From NCBI GenBank assembly GCA_035772405.1, contig JAYKKM010000260.1, positions 434,001 through 498,000 of the forward strand: a stretch of 64,000 bases of DNA. Reading direction: 5' to 3'. Source of the DNA: Chrysogorgia sp. JL179-B06. Taxonomy: Eukaryota; Cnidaria; Anthozoa; Scleralcyonacea; Chrysogorgiidae. This document shows, in pieces, positions 27,985 to 39,507 of the stretch; position 1 is the stretch's first letter, and every line of letters starts with the position of its first letter. The notes below the pieces were generated by a model. It made no database searches. It was not told the DNA's origin and worked only from the letters and a program-made list of their open reading frames with translations. The position numbers and the translations under genes were made by a program.

Positions 27985-28494
27985 ATGGGTATAAGTAACA
28001 ACGTGATGGTGAAACGCAAAAGTGAAGAAAACCCTACGATTGAGGAATTAGTTGAGGACACTGATGGTACTTCGACTGTGGAAGACAACACTGACGTTAG
28101 GAGAGCCGAACTTATTAGACTGTCTGGCGATGGTGTGGTAAGCCAATCTGAAGCGTACATTAAAAAAGCGTCCGCAAAGGTTATCGATAAGATATGGCAC
28201 CAATATGAGTTGAAGAGAATGGAAATTGCAAACGCTTTTCTCACCGACTTGCTAATCAGCAAATTCGCTAGCTTACTAGATGGGTTGAACGCTATTGAGA
28301 ACCCTGACGAACTAAATGACGAGTTGCAAAAAGACTCGCTACTAAAGAAAGACGTTGAGAGCATTGTCGCGATTGTGACACCGTACGTACCTTTCTTGGG
28401 TTTGTTGTCGGGAGGAATCACAACGTCGAAATATGTGTACGATCACCATTTTAGAAGTGCGACAAACGCTGAAAATAGTGAACAAACGGACTAA
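27985..28494 (+). CDS. Small Polinton protein with C-terminal helix
   Basis: 169 residues, 3 bp after the ATPase stop. An acidic, threonine-rich N-terminus (EENPTIEELVEDTDGTSTVE) precedes helical segments (EAYIKKASAKVIDKIWHQYE; IANAFLTDLLISKFASLLDG). Near the C-terminus is a short hydrophobic stretch, IVAIVTPYVPFLGLLSGGI. The last 45 codons lie inside the right terminal repeat and so also occur, reversed, at the left end. Function unknown; recurs in related Polintons by my recollection of the layout. Confidence 0.6.
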   Translation: MGISNNVMVKRKSEENPTIEELVEDTDGTSTVEDNTDVRRAELIRLSGDGVVSQSEAYIKKASAKVIDKIWHQYELKRMEIANAFLTDLLISKFASLLDGLNAIENPDELNDELQKDSLLKKDVESIVAIVTPYVPFLGLLSGGITTSKYVYDHHFRSATNAENSEQTD

Positions 28495-29063
28495 TCTATT
28501 AACAGGTGGCAATAATCTAATTTGCATAACAGGTGGCAATTTTATCACGCACGAGACACTTTTACGATATATAAATTTGTAAAAGCGTTGAAATGACTAT
28601 TTTCTTAAATGTGATTTGACAAATTTGTGAAAATGTTGAAACGGCTATTTTCCTAAATGTGATTTGACAAATTTGTGAAAATGTTGAAACGACACTTTCT
28701 ATTATTTTTTTTAAATGTGACGTAAACTTATGAAAATGTTGAAACGACTATTTTCCTAAATGTGATTTGATAAATTTGTGAAAATGTTGAAACGACACTT
28801 TCTATTTGCGAAAATTTTGAAACGACACTTTCTATTTTTAGAAATGTGACTGAAATGACACCAAATTAAGTAAAATCGCGATTTTCGTTAAATTTGGTAT
28901 TGTCTCGTGAGTCTCGCGCGTGTTTGACATCAATTGAGTAGAAAACGTGAGGGGTGTTTAGCCTAATTAACGAATCGCGATTTGGCATAAATTTGGCGAT
29001 GTTTCGGCATTCATATTTATGGTTGACATCGATTGGGCTCGCACCCCCACTCTCTATACTACT
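28362..29063 (-). repeat. Polinton right terminal inverted repeat
   Basis: 702 bp, reverse complement of 10829-11565 apart from the 90-bp insert and small indels. It ends TCTCTATACTACT and is followed at once by ACCATA. It includes the subterminal repeat array (28590-28850) and the coding end of the gene at 27985. Confidence 0.95.
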
Positions 29064-29671
29064 ACCATAAACTTTTTCATAAACTAAAGATTCTGAAATG
29101 GTAATGGTAAGTAATGAAAATAGCTCACAATATGGTTTTATAACTCAATCTGACAATATACTAGACTTGCTCCAAGTCAGTGCCTCTTGATTGTTCAAAA
29201 CAGGTTTGTTTTGATGGGTTATTGTTATGATAAAGTATACTAACCTTTTATTAACCATTTCCGTTGAGTGATATCAGTATCATGGGCACATTTATTAAAA
29301 AGTGGCTCATCTAAATTTGAATGCATATTAATAATGTGTGATAAAAAAGATTTAAATTTGGCCCATATCACATTTCCATCACCATTGATGGTTGAAGTAG
29401 CACTCCAGTAGAGATGTCTTTCGCATGGCTTGATCCAGTCTGTCAATGCTTCACACCCATTTACTTTGGCAGTTTTTGTCAACACTTTGCGAATTTCTGC
29501 AAAAAAATTTTTGTTTACATTTTTGTTGGTTTATATATAATTTATATAATTTTTGTTGGCTAGTGGGAGAGGGGGTTATGGTAAATGTAAATGTTGTTCA
29601 TTCTTCATGAAACAACATTTGGTTGCCATCTGCAATTTTTATGACTATTTCATGGAACCAGGCTTTAATAA

Positions 29672-29828
29672 CTGCTTATTGACCGAGCGCAAGGTCTGTA
29701 CAGTGAAATATCGGACCGATGTTTTTATAGTACGGACCGAGCGAGCGAAGCGAGCCGAGGTCCGTGCATAAAAACAGAGGTCCGATATTTCACTGTACAG
29801 ACCGAACAAGCGAGGTCAATAAGCAGTT
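29672..29828. repeat. Palindromic foldback, about 157 bp
   Basis: CTGCTTATTGACC at the left and GGTCAATAAGCAG at the right enclose inner arms GGTCTGTACAGTGAAATATC / GATATTTCACTGTACAGACC. It lies inside the Kolobok transposase intron and abuts the Crypton-like ORF. Confidence 0.85.
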
Positions 29829-30405
29829 TATTATATGGCCTAGACAATAATTTTTTCAAAGCCTTTGTATTTGTAGAACTATTTATCCGAGTTTCGCTTG
29901 CCTTCCGCTTACCGAGCATTTGGTTGGCTTCTCTATTTTCATTACATGGTTTTGCTTTACACACACAAAAATATAAACATTTATTCTCTGGATTCCAGAG
30001 AGTATTTGGCTGGTATTCATCGCCGTCAAGTTTACGTGCATCTATAAAGAATTTGCACAGCAAGTGATTTAATTCTTCGGGAGCAAGACATTCAATCTTT
30101 ACGTTTTCCTTGTTTATTTTTTCAAGATAACGATAAAAAGATTTCATGTCGCTAGCGGTTTTCTTTAGTGTGTTCGCACTCTGTTGTTCTTTAATAAAAT
30201 TCTCGATTTCTTGCTGACTATTTGATTCATGTTGGATTTCGTTGTTGTTTTCCTCCATACTTTCAAGTTTGTCAACGGTTTGAATTTCTAGGGCATTACC
30301 ACCTTGCGTAATGCCCGACAATTTCCCGCTCAGGTCATTACGGCTTTTTCCGGACCGCAAATTAACCAATCAGCGTGCGTCATTTTGCTCAGCCATATAA
30401 TAATC
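29828..30405 (-). mobile_element. Insertion with Crypton/DUF3504-like ORF fragment
   Basis: Ends TTATTATATGGC (29829) and GCCATATAATAA (about 30391-30402) are inverted. The minus-strand frame from 30369 reads EIENFIKEQQSANTLKKTAS, DMKSFYRYLEKIN, and LNHLLCKFFIDARKLDGDEY, resembling the N-terminal part of DUF3504/Crypton-type tyrosine-recombinase proteins. The catalytic R-H-R-Y region is absent and the frame runs out into the palindrome. It sits in intron 7 of the Kolobok transposase. Confidence 0.55.
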
Positions 30406-33161
30406 TTAGTTAACTTACTTTTTGCCAAATGCCATAAATCAAAGTAATGCTTTGTGTTGGGTAGCTTCTCCTTCATATGCTTTGCAATGGATGAATGCCG
30501 ATCAGAAATAAATGTACTGATAGGTAGTCCATTATTGTGTAAAAAAGTAAAACATCTTTGGAATGCCATATATTCCATTGCTGTGCTACTCGATGTTTCA
30601 TTTTTCTATGAAAAGGTCAAACATTTACTATATTGAGATATATGGAGTACTATAGTTTTTATACAGTTTAATATATTGTAAATAGTAGTTTACCTGGACA
30701 AGACTAAAGTGTATGATTTTGGTGTTATCACAAGAAAAAATTGTGTAAGCACAATACTTTGCTGAGTGCCCCATGCTATCATGTCTTCCATCACCAGACA
30801 CAGTGAGACCTAAATTAAGGGACTTCAATTGTGTCAACATTTTTTCCTGGTAGGTTGTCCAGTGGATTGATATTGCAGGATATAATATATCCTAAAGAAA
30901 AAGATCATTACATATTTGGTTGGGTGTCGTGGCAACTAACCAAAATAACTAAGCCAAGATGTTGCTAGATCTTTAACTATTTAACTAATTAAGGTGCAGG
31001 CATACCACTGATCTGCTAATAAAATGTCTGGTGTTGGCCAGAATAAAATTCCATATGTGCACCCTTGCCCCTTATTGGTTAATATTACTTTTCACTTACA
31101 CTTTGAAATTTGAAATATCTTCTAAGTGAAATACCAGCTAATCCAATATGTGTAAACAAATTCAAAACTTTACTGGGTGAACAACCAGACAAGAGGATGC
31201 CAAAACTGACCAGTAAATTACATGCAGGGATTCTTGATCCAGGTATATGTGGTTGACTGTACCATATATTCTCTTTCTCACTGCAGTTATTATTTCCACA
31301 TATTGTTTTCACCTCAACCAAAGTTCCTACTTGTCTTGTTTCTACAAGTGGGTTCTCTGATTTGCAGGCTGGGCATAAGTGAAACAATAATAGTAGCCGA
31401 GAAAAGAAAACAATGTACTTCGGTTCTGTTCGAATGTCTTGGTCTTGTTGGTCTTTTACAGTCACCCTATATAATGAATTACAAATTGAAATATAGAAAG
31501 GTATTTGGTTATTATAACGTCCACAATATACCATAAACTAGAAAATGAACACAGATTTGTTTTATTACCTGGGGTTCTGCGTTGGTAAATCTTCATCTTC
31601 TGAATCTTCTGTACTTGTTTCATCAATGAATTCGGCTTCTTCGACATAATGCTCATCATCTGATCTTTTTCCGACAATGTATCAGATTCACTTTCACTAT
31701 AATCACACGGCTCGTAGAAACCCGCTGTAGACAAAGATTGATCCAAATTGATGTCTTTTTCGGTGGCGTCGGGACTTGATGGTTTAAGTGATTTAGGTTT
31801 TTTTCCACGATCTACAATGTCAAGTGCATATTCAAAGCTGTAATTGCTAATTATATTGCTTTACGAAAAATTTCACCACAATATAACCGCATTACCAGAT
31901 AATTTTCTTAACTGAGCCCTGCATTTCTTTAGTTTTTCTTTCGTTGATAACCATCTATTACGCATTTGGCGTTTATGAGTATTCAAATTTTTGCAGCCGA
32001 TACAACCTGATGTTTCCGTTGATGCATCCTTAACCTGTTGGTAAATTTAATTCAAGAGAAGTCTATATTAGTGCAAATACAAGCCTGATAAATAGATTTG
32101 TTGCTTATAATAATTGTTTTTGTATAGTAATATATATATAACCTGCGTACGTTCAGTTGGGTTTCCCCTAAGACTATATGTTCGGATAGAAGTTAGTTAT
32201 TTTTCAACGTCTTTTCGGAACTGTAGAAACCAAGCATCCAGATTCGTACATATTTGTAGAACTTACCAATGGTTCTTGTTCAGGTTCTTCATCTTTCAAG
32301 GATCCAGGCACCAAATCTTCAGAGGATATTGATAAGTTCTGGATTGGTTTGTTGATCGTCTCTTTTAAAGTCTTAATATATCAGTCCATAAAATTACGAA
32401 GTCACGAAGATAATCTGGACAACAAATAACATTATGCAATTAAAAAGAAGCAAATCGTTGTGCAACTTACCCTTCGTCTTTCACGATTTGACATAGGTTG
32501 TTCTGACATTTGTTCATTTACCGGATACACAGAAGCGATGGCTGATATTCCGATATAGTCTCTCTTCAATCGGGCTTCATACTTCAGTTCCTTTTCTGCA
32601 AAACCAGTAAACTTGCGTACAAAATCGTCTGGCCTGAAATGTTTTGAACACACAACCGACGATTTCGAAGGATGCCATTTGCTACGTTTGCGAGAAACGA
32701 ATGCGATCCATTGCCGTTTCCTTTTCCTGGCTTCTGGCCGCTCATCATCCCAAAATGGAATTCGGTGCAGAGATATACCATTTGCAGGATCATTAATACT
32801 GGAACAATTAATAACAACGCATCTATCTGGCATTGTTATTACTTTTATAAATAACTTCAAGATTTCAATGTGCACAAAATAAAAAAGAAATTGGCACTCA
32901 TACGCGAATTATGCTAACATTGGTAAAACCAGGTACTCCTAACAATAACTACTTCCGTTCCGTAAATGACGTCATGAACAGTGTAGTACCGAGTCTTTTC
33001 ATGCGCGAAAATTACATTCGATTCACGCAAAATATTCAACTTCAAAGCAACATAAACCCTTAACGATACACTCTCTTCAATTTATTTTTGGATACAGTAT
33101 TCGCATCACGTCTGAAGTATTTTTGTGTATTTTTTTGCTGTAAGGGTCATGGGCACTTTAA

Positions 33162-34290
33162 CTTTTCTTCATTAAACAAACTCTGAACTTGCATGCTTTA
33201 GGTAATTTAACATACTTCTCAATCTCTCTCTCACCTCAGTCGCAAAATAATCATAGCCCCTCCCGTGTCTATGACACCATAGTTGAAGCCTGAGATAAAG
33301 GCAACAGTTACTTCTTTGTTCCAACTTCATTTTCACGCTCTGGCACTCTTGTAAATATCTCTAAATAGCTTACCTACTCTAATTAGTGTTATAAATAGTC
33401 CCATGATTTCTGAGCGAAATAAATTCAAATCTATTATCAGCTTAATAGTTTTGTTAAGTTACACTTGGTCTGAACCAGTTTTTCGAAAGAGTGCTCTAGT
33501 GTGTTTGAGATAGCAGCGGGTGGATCCATGCTTCTATTTACAGGCTGGTAGCACTTTCTTGCCTCATATGCACTGCCCTCTGGGTGACCACAGGTCTGGT
33601 TCTTTTAAGAACCCATCTGTCCGACCTGATACTTTAAGTTTACACTTGATCTGCACCATTTTCCAAGGTTTTCGAGAAGCGTTCACTGTATTCGTTTATT
33701 GCATTGAGCGTAAATTCAAACGTAATTCTACTTCGCTAGCATTCTTGCTCGAGATCTGCTGTCTCTATTATTTCCATATAACGACTCATATAACGACGTT
33801 ACGATTCTAATTCTTTCAGCAATTAAAGAATTCAATGACTTGATGCGCAACACTCTTGTGTGAAGTCTTTGTGTGAAAAATATCCTGTACTTCTTTCATT
33901 AACTTCGTCGCCACGCCTCTATGCCTGGATTCAAACGGTCGATTTTATCTGAGGACATTTTAATTCTCGTAAGTGTGCCCCACGTCGATAAGTTTACGAA
34001 CGAACGCATTTTAATTCAACCGTTTATTCAGACATATTTACAATAACAAAACACTTGAAAGATCGAAAATGTCAAAACCAGAAAGCATGCTATTCACATG
34101 ACCTTTTTAAACCAATAGGAATCTATATTTGTCAACGTTTGTACAATGTCCATGCTAAAATCTTAGAAGCTTAACCAATGTTGTCAGAAGCTGGTGGGTA
34201 TGAGATTTTGAGGATAGGAGAGCAGGGCAACTGACAACTGATGCTTCTGGTAATTCCACAAGGTGGCTGCTTAAGCTGGGAAGGAAAATT
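33162..34290. other. Non-coding, AT-rich stretch
   Basis: No gene, RNA or clear repeat recognised outside the Kolobok right flank. Confidence 0.4.
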
Positions 34291-36130
34291 GAACAGTTGA
34301 CTACTTTCGTCAAGGTCTTCAACTTCAGCATGGTGCACATGTTGTAGTCTCAGTTGGATAAACCAGTGCAATTCAGCATTGAGAAAAGAGCCATTTGCTT
34401 CTGGTGGATTCTGAAATATGCCCATAAAGCCACCTCTCCAACCAAGGGCTTTGAAAACAAAACTTGTGTGGTTAAAACGTATCTGTCTGACACATTAAAA
34501 GTTATATCTGATATCAAGAAGACGGTCGAAATTCACACAAACAAAGTAGTGCCCAGCTGGCCAGAGAGATTTCAGTGGTTAAATGTGAAAAAGCATTTGG
34601 CCCTACAGGGTTCGAATTAGCGGCTCGCTATTCGCAATTTGCGAATGCAAATTTGGTTTTTGCGAAAGCAAAAAAACCTATTTTGCGAATGGCGAATTAA
34701 CATTTTACGAACTTATATATTTATATATTCGTGTTTTGTTCATCAGTCAAGCGAGATTCCTAACTTTTTTTGCAAATATGGCAATACTGTAGTATTATAC
34801 CTTCATACACTATAGCCTGTATTTTATTGAGTATTTTCAGTGTCGCAAAACCTGCCGGAAAAAAATAATTAGCCGTTAGATTGCGAGATGTGTTGTGTTT
34901 TTCGGGTTTTGGCACATCACTCATCTTCCAATCTCACGGTGTCAATTTCCAATGTTAATTTATAGTTGCCATAGTATTAAATTACAGTAGATTTTTAAAC
35001 AATCGCCATTCACTTTGACTGGGAATGGAATATTCAGCAGAATTAAAAACCGTTCTGAAATGGGAGAAAGAGTTCAAGTGCTTTTTAACAAAGAAATAAA
35101 AAATAGAAAAGTTGTAAGTGTAAAATGCGATTTCTGTTGTGTCGAATATGTGAGTCGACTAAGAAGTTTGCGCAGCTTAATACAAGAAGGATTCTGTGAA
35201 AAAACATGTGAGTGGGGAAGCGCATTTAATGGCAGTTAATCTTGACGTCATGAAGAAGAGACTCGGAGCATCAAAATATAATGAGAAAATCGTGGAACGT
35301 TCTCCGATAAGACAAGGTCTAGCAAAGATGGCCGAAACCGACAAAGAAACGATGCGTGTCTGTTTCAATACCGTGTACTACTTGGCAAAGCAAGAACGCC
35401 CATTCAGCGATTATCCTACACTTCTTTCCCTTCAGCAAAAGAATGGAATCGGCTGGAACTTGCAGCAGAAGACGCATTCACTTTGACGAAGTGGACAAGA
35501 CGGATTGGCCACAAAATAAGAGCTTTAAATGTTGTTCTTCAGAATTACGGCGTATTTATTACCCACTTAGAATCTTTAGCAAAGACAGGTTCTCAGGATA
35601 TTAAAAGAGCCGAAATTGCTGGGTTTGTTAAAAATTGCAATACGCAAAATTTGAAGTTGTCTACTATATTTTAAATAACGTTTCCAGGGGGGGATACTAA
35701 AAATCACACGAGAATTTTGCAAATGCACTTTCAATTTCTAATTCGAACCCTGCCCTATCCTGTACTGCCAAGATATTTTCTTGGTAAAATAAACGAGGAA
35801 TTTGTGACAATTGAAGAATTCACTCCTGGCTCATTCATCAAGTGCCTCAACAACCCTGGGGAATCATGTGTAAGTGAAGAGAATGAGTATGGCCAGAAAG
35901 TCGAGTGTCTTGCCCACTTTTCATTCGAAGTTTCAGAAGAAACTTATGGTCATGGACATTCAAGGTAGTGGAGAGAAGCTTTATGAGCCAGAAATTGCAT
36001 CAGAAGAATTGATTCAGGATGGTTAAGTGTTATTCTGTGTTGCAATCTCTCAACAACACCTCCATTAACAATCACAAATTGTGAAAAAGACAACGAAGAC
36101 CTTTCTGGCAGTCTGAGCGACAGTTGCTGC
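34290..36130 (+). pseudogene. Alpha-kinase-like pseudogene, split by a hAT
   Basis: Two halves flank the element at 34606-35752. The left half reads DKPVQFSIEKRAICFWWILK, NKTCVVKTYLSDTL and IKKTVEIHTNKVV, matching the N-lobe of eEF2K/MHCK-type alpha-kinases (the VVK lysine). The right half reads ARYFLGKINEEFVTIEEF-like sequence, PGSFIKCLNN, GQKVECLAHFSFEVS and, in another frame, MVMDIQGSGEKLYEPEIASE, the alpha-kinase DxQG active-site region. Frameshifts and stops break both halves. Cnidarian genomes carry many such kinases. This may be a retrocopy or transposon-carried gene; I see no intron evidence. Confidence 0.65.
34606..35752 (+). mobile_element. Short hAT-like element, 1,147 bp
   Basis: Inverted ends CAGGGTTCGAATTAG and CTAATTCGAACCCTG, flanked by CCCTA on each side (34601-34605, 35753-35757), a 5-bp duplication seen in some hAT subgroups. 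Inside is a degraded transposase N-terminal region: CDFCCVEY zinc finger, KKHVSGEAHLMAV, MAETDKETMRVCFNTVYYLA, PFSDYPTLLSLQ, in several frames. It inserted into the alpha-kinase-like gene. Confidence 0.85.
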
Positions 36131-36437
36131 CCATAATATCTGTCTGTTTGCTTTGAAATAACAAGCCAAACCCTGAGACGGCTGATTCCAGTAATGGTTA
36201 AGCTTTTGCCTAAAACTAGTCAGTATTTTTTATATTCAAAGTCGAGTTTTTTTATCCATATTCTTCTCTTTGTTGTCGAATTTGTCGGCAAAACAAATTT
36301 CAGCTTTCCGGCCGCCTGCTCGACTGCTGTTGGAGACGAATTATGATTGGTAGTTGATAATTCTTGGGAGAATTTGTATTCATCATATTATTTTTGGATA
36401 AAATTCGTTATATCTCTGTCGTTACTTTATAAAATAA

Positions 36438-36577
36438 ATACCAAATGGTTTTCCGTGCAGGATACTGTGATCCAAACACTTGGGATGTTGCTCGACTTCC
36501 GAAAAGCTAAAAAACACGAGCCGGTCATCCCGCGTGTTTGGATCACAGTATCCTGCATGGAAAAGCATTTGGTATTC
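36438..36577. repeat. Palindromic repeat, arms about 42 bp
   Basis: ATACCAAATGGTTTTCCGTG with GATACTGTGATCCAAACAC at the left recur in reverse complement at 36532-36575 with few mismatches; loop about 55 nt. Confidence 0.85.
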
Positions 36578-37080
36578 CTTTATTATTATAACTTACATTG
36601 ACCAGAAAGACTTTTGTATCATCATATTTGTATAGACAATCGTATGATAGTGAGTGCAATTTAGGATCTTTTATAACAACTTTAATATAAACGTTCTGGA
36701 CGGGATTCAAATCGGCTACACAGACAAGTTTTGTCTTTTTACTCTGTGTCTGGTGCACATCTGTGCTTAAGCAGCCAATTCTAAATTCTGATGATTCCCT
36801 TGCATTGGCAACACTCTTGAGCAATGCCGTCTCCATTTCTCTTTCTTGAGTTAAAATGTTACTAGTGGCAATATGTGCTTGAGATCTTGCATGTTTTTTA
36901 ATCATTTTCGCAATGCTTTCTGTGCTGCAGCCTTTTCACCATCTCTACGTACAGAGCATCTCCATTACTTAAGTGTTTACTTTTCGTAGTATAAGATCCT
37001 AGATCGTGCGTGTTTTAACGAGCATTTTTTGCTCCTAGGCGTTACGTATTCAAATAAATAATTATTATTATTATTATTAG
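36578..37080 (-). other. Unassigned minus-strand frame and A/T-rich tail
   Basis: A 120-codon minus frame (36543-36905) includes SKKTKLVCVADLNPVQNVYI; not recognised and partly inside the palindrome. At 37057-37080 a run of ATT triplets looks like a retroelement 3' tail. Confidence 0.3.
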
Positions 37081-38048
37081 AACACCCAATACTCCCATTT
37101 TCACAAAACATCCACTGGTATGTGATCATAAAATAGTTATACTGTTCTGTTCAGCACATAGGATATGTTCCTGAAGATGTTACTTTGCGTAAGGTATTTT
37201 TGCATGATTTGTCAGCTGACATAGTGTATTCAAAACTTGAAAAGAAAAATCTTGTATCCCAAAACTGCAACCATGATCTAAACGTTTGAGTGCTGTTAAA
37301 GTTTTAATATTCCCAATCCCCACCAATACTATTTTTGGAGAAGTCGGAAGATATTACACTTTTACAGGAAACCAAACATCATGCAATGGGAGCCGCAACG
37401 ATACTGCAAAATTGTCATAAATCGTAATTGTCACACACAAGCTATAATATTTTAATAAACGAAAAGTAAACATTTGTCAGAACTCCATTTTACCACTGTT
37501 ACCAACCTTGCTTTACTATTTTAATTGTACATAGTGAAAACTAAAATTTTGTAAATATTGCAGCCTGTTGGTTAACACAACACTGGCCAATCATATATAC
37601 AAAACATGCTTTGTTTAAAATACCAGGACTGACATACTGAAATATATAAATACTTACACATTCAAGTATTTAGATATTAATATTAAAATGATTAAACCCC
37701 AATAAAACTTATATTGCTGATACATTGCTATTTGCATATTGTAGTGTTTTAAACCATGCAAGCTCTACATGATGATTTTGTACACATTGGAATATTTCTA
37801 CCTTCCCCCTTTCCAGGGCCAACTACAATTCCCAAGACAGTTTGTTTACAGGCTACAATATTTCAAAAACCAAAAATATATTTTTCACAAAAATGTAATT
37901 TCTGCAAGGAACAATTCAAACTTAAGCTTATAACAAATTTGAATATTTTTTAAAATTTATTTACAAACAAAACAAATAACTAGAAACAATGACATGAACT
38001 AATTATTAAAGTATTCTCTAGAGTCAATTACATGCAATAGTGAGTTAA
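37081..38048. other. AT-rich stretch, nothing recognised
   Basis: Only short chance frames. No repeats with clear ends. Confidence 0.4.
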
Positions 38049-38099
38049 CTACTTTAGTACTGTAATGTTTCTTAACATTGTCTTTAATTTCAAAGAACC

Positions 38100-38590
38100 T
38101 TTAATATCCTGAAAATCTAATATCCTGAAAACGTAACAAAGCTGACACAATTTCATCATTTTTGACAACCCGTTTTTGCAAAACAACTTTCCATTGCATC
38201 TGTGAATGCTGACATCAATTTCGGCACAAATACGTGCAGACATTGTCTGCTTAGAGATGTAGATAGAAGTGCCATGTTCTCCAAAGTCATACGTTTATTA
38301 TTGACCAGCTTAAATTCCCCAACAACAATTCTGGACCTTTGACTGCACACAAAGCACTAATGAACTCTCACCAACACTTGTTTCATGTGTAGTGCCCAGA
38401 AATGTGTTTCCAGAAAAATTTCCATGCTGAGATTGTTTACCTTGTAGCTACCTGCACTTTACACCGCAATTTACCAATTTGTCCCAAATATGAATTGTTG
38501 CTGCACCAGAATCATCGATTATGCAGTCTTCCTTGACAAACCTTTTCTCCCCATTTCGCTTCACAACTTCTTTAGCTTTCTAATCGCCTA
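38100..38590 (-). pseudogene. OB-fold (RPA-like) coding relic
   Basis: Minus-strand fragments read KRFVKEDCIIDDSGAATIHI followed by WDKLVN, then FSGNTFLGTTHETSVGES, and near 38340 SFTDAMESCF-like sequence. The EDxxxIDDxxGxxxIxIW pattern recalls the DNA-binding OB fold of RPA-like proteins in eukaryotic transposon lineages. Several stops intervene. Source family unknown. Confidence 0.4.
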
Positions 38591-38599
38591 TTTAAATGT

Positions 38600-39010
38600 T
38601 AAAACACCAACATTGACCTTTTGATTGGTTGACAAATTACCGACTTATTTTTAACTTAATGTTAATTGATGTATATATGTTACCAGTACTTGTAGTAAAC
38701 TGATCACTCTCTAATGTCTCCTTTTTTGAAATTTAACGTCATTCTTACTTCCATCTATTATTGAGATTGTATGTATGATTGATAAATAATTGATCATTTT
38801 TCTCATTAATATTCACAAGTTTCACTGCAGTGCCTGTTGTTTGGTAATAAATAGTTCACTTTAGAATGAGACTGATTGTCAAATCCCACTGTGCATGTGA
38901 GTTTGAAGTTCGCCCTTTCTTTATTCGTGACAATGAATGCAGGATCACTACCTAAAAGGAAGAGGTTTTATAAAGTATATCGAATTTGAAAAAGATAGTC
39001 TTAACCCCCA
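38600..39010. other. Non-coding stretch
   Basis: No gene or repeat recognised. Confidence 0.4.
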
Positions 39011-39011
39011 A

Positions 39012-39337
39012 CCTAACGTTTATCTTATTTAGCACATGTCATAGAATATATGTACTAAATTTGATGCTTTTATTTAGAAATAATAGCTGATTTTAATTTC
39101 GAATTTTACTACAGATAATCTATGTGACGTCATTTCGGGATTTATATGAAACTTCACCCACAATTCTTTAGTTATAGTCATGCATTTAGCCTTGGGTACC
39201 AAAGTTTTTTTATTTGTGGTGGAAAGATATATAGTACAGCTTCTAAGCACATGGGTCAGTCATTCACATTTTGATAAAAGCATCAAATTTAGTACATATA
39301 TTCTATGACGTGCTGAATAGGATAACAGGTGGACCCC
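39012..39337. repeat. Inverted-repeat element (MITE-like)
   Basis: Arms of about 55 bp: TCATAGAATATATGTACTAA with GATGCTTTTAT at 39020-39077, and its reverse complement at 39276-39333. No target duplication could be fixed. Confidence 0.75.
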
Positions 39338-39507
39338 AACGAAATTTGCGTATTTTTTTTGTATTGTATTTAAAAACGGTAGCCCTTCAGTGCGTAGGCA
39401 TCTGGTTTCCATGGGCCCGTCTATACTAATATTAAATTACACATGGTTTTTTAAAAATGGATATAGATAATATACAACAGACCTGACGATAATATACATA
39501 AACTTAA

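Larger units (their letters stand above)
10829..29063. mobile_element. Polinton/Maverick element, 18,235 bp
   Basis: Perfect 6-bp direct repeats ACCATA flank the element (10823-10828 and 29064-29069). Ends are inverted, starting AGTAGTATAGAGAG. Between them lie the core genes of the group: protein-primed PolB, DDE integrase with chromodomain, double jelly-roll major capsid protein, a minor-capsid candidate and an A32-type packaging ATPase, plus accessory genes. No adenain-like protease was recognised. Terminal repeats, duplication length and gene set together make the assignment secure. The element sits inside a Kolobok transposase exon. Base composition is more even than in the AT-rich flanks, and genes are intronless and tightly packed. 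Confidence 0.97.
9908..32833 (-). pseudogene. Kolobok transposase (THAP + DDE), split by Polinton
   Basis: Read on the minus strand, about 12 exons join at GT-AG sites: 32833-32473; ~32364-32270; ~32038-31905; ~31850-31572; ~31530-31100; 30894-30692; ~30608-30417; 29496-29245; 29083-29064 continuing at 10828-~10700; 10557-~10409; ~10340-10133; ~10031-9908. The N-terminus is a THAP zinc finger (C-x4-C start, then CSKHFRPDDF). A coiled basic segment and acidic linker follow. Catalytic-looking residues are D in DGRHDS (exon 6), D in SDRHSS (exon 7) and E in EGFHST (exon 9). The C-terminus ends with a zinc knuckle, CRVCKNPMKGHKNVTNCPKN, and TAA. I see no stop in these exons. The only clear break is the Polinton, which divides exon 9 upstream of the catalytic E. 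Exon edges given with ~ are estimates. Confidence 0.8.
8674..33157. mobile_element. Kolobok DNA transposon hosting a Polinton
   Basis: Both outer flanks carry TTAA (8670-8673 and 33158-33161), the target duplication of Kolobok elements. The first 14 bases, AGTGCCTATGACCC, match the reverse complement of the last 14 with one difference. Inside are a P2X7-like ORF (plus) and a THAP-DDE transposase (minus). The span is 24,484 bp. Removing the 18,235-bp Polinton and one 6-bp duplication leaves about 6.2 kb, a normal size for the family. A further small insertion lies in a transposase intron (29.7-30.4 kb). Confidence 0.88.

Noticed and set aside
29165..29190. A separate MITE in the Kolobok intron next to the Polinton
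   Set aside because: Only a short similarity to the end of the 43676-44578 element; no second end found.
33520..33810. 96-codon plus frame
   Set aside because: No recognisable motif, low complexity and no neighbours to support it.
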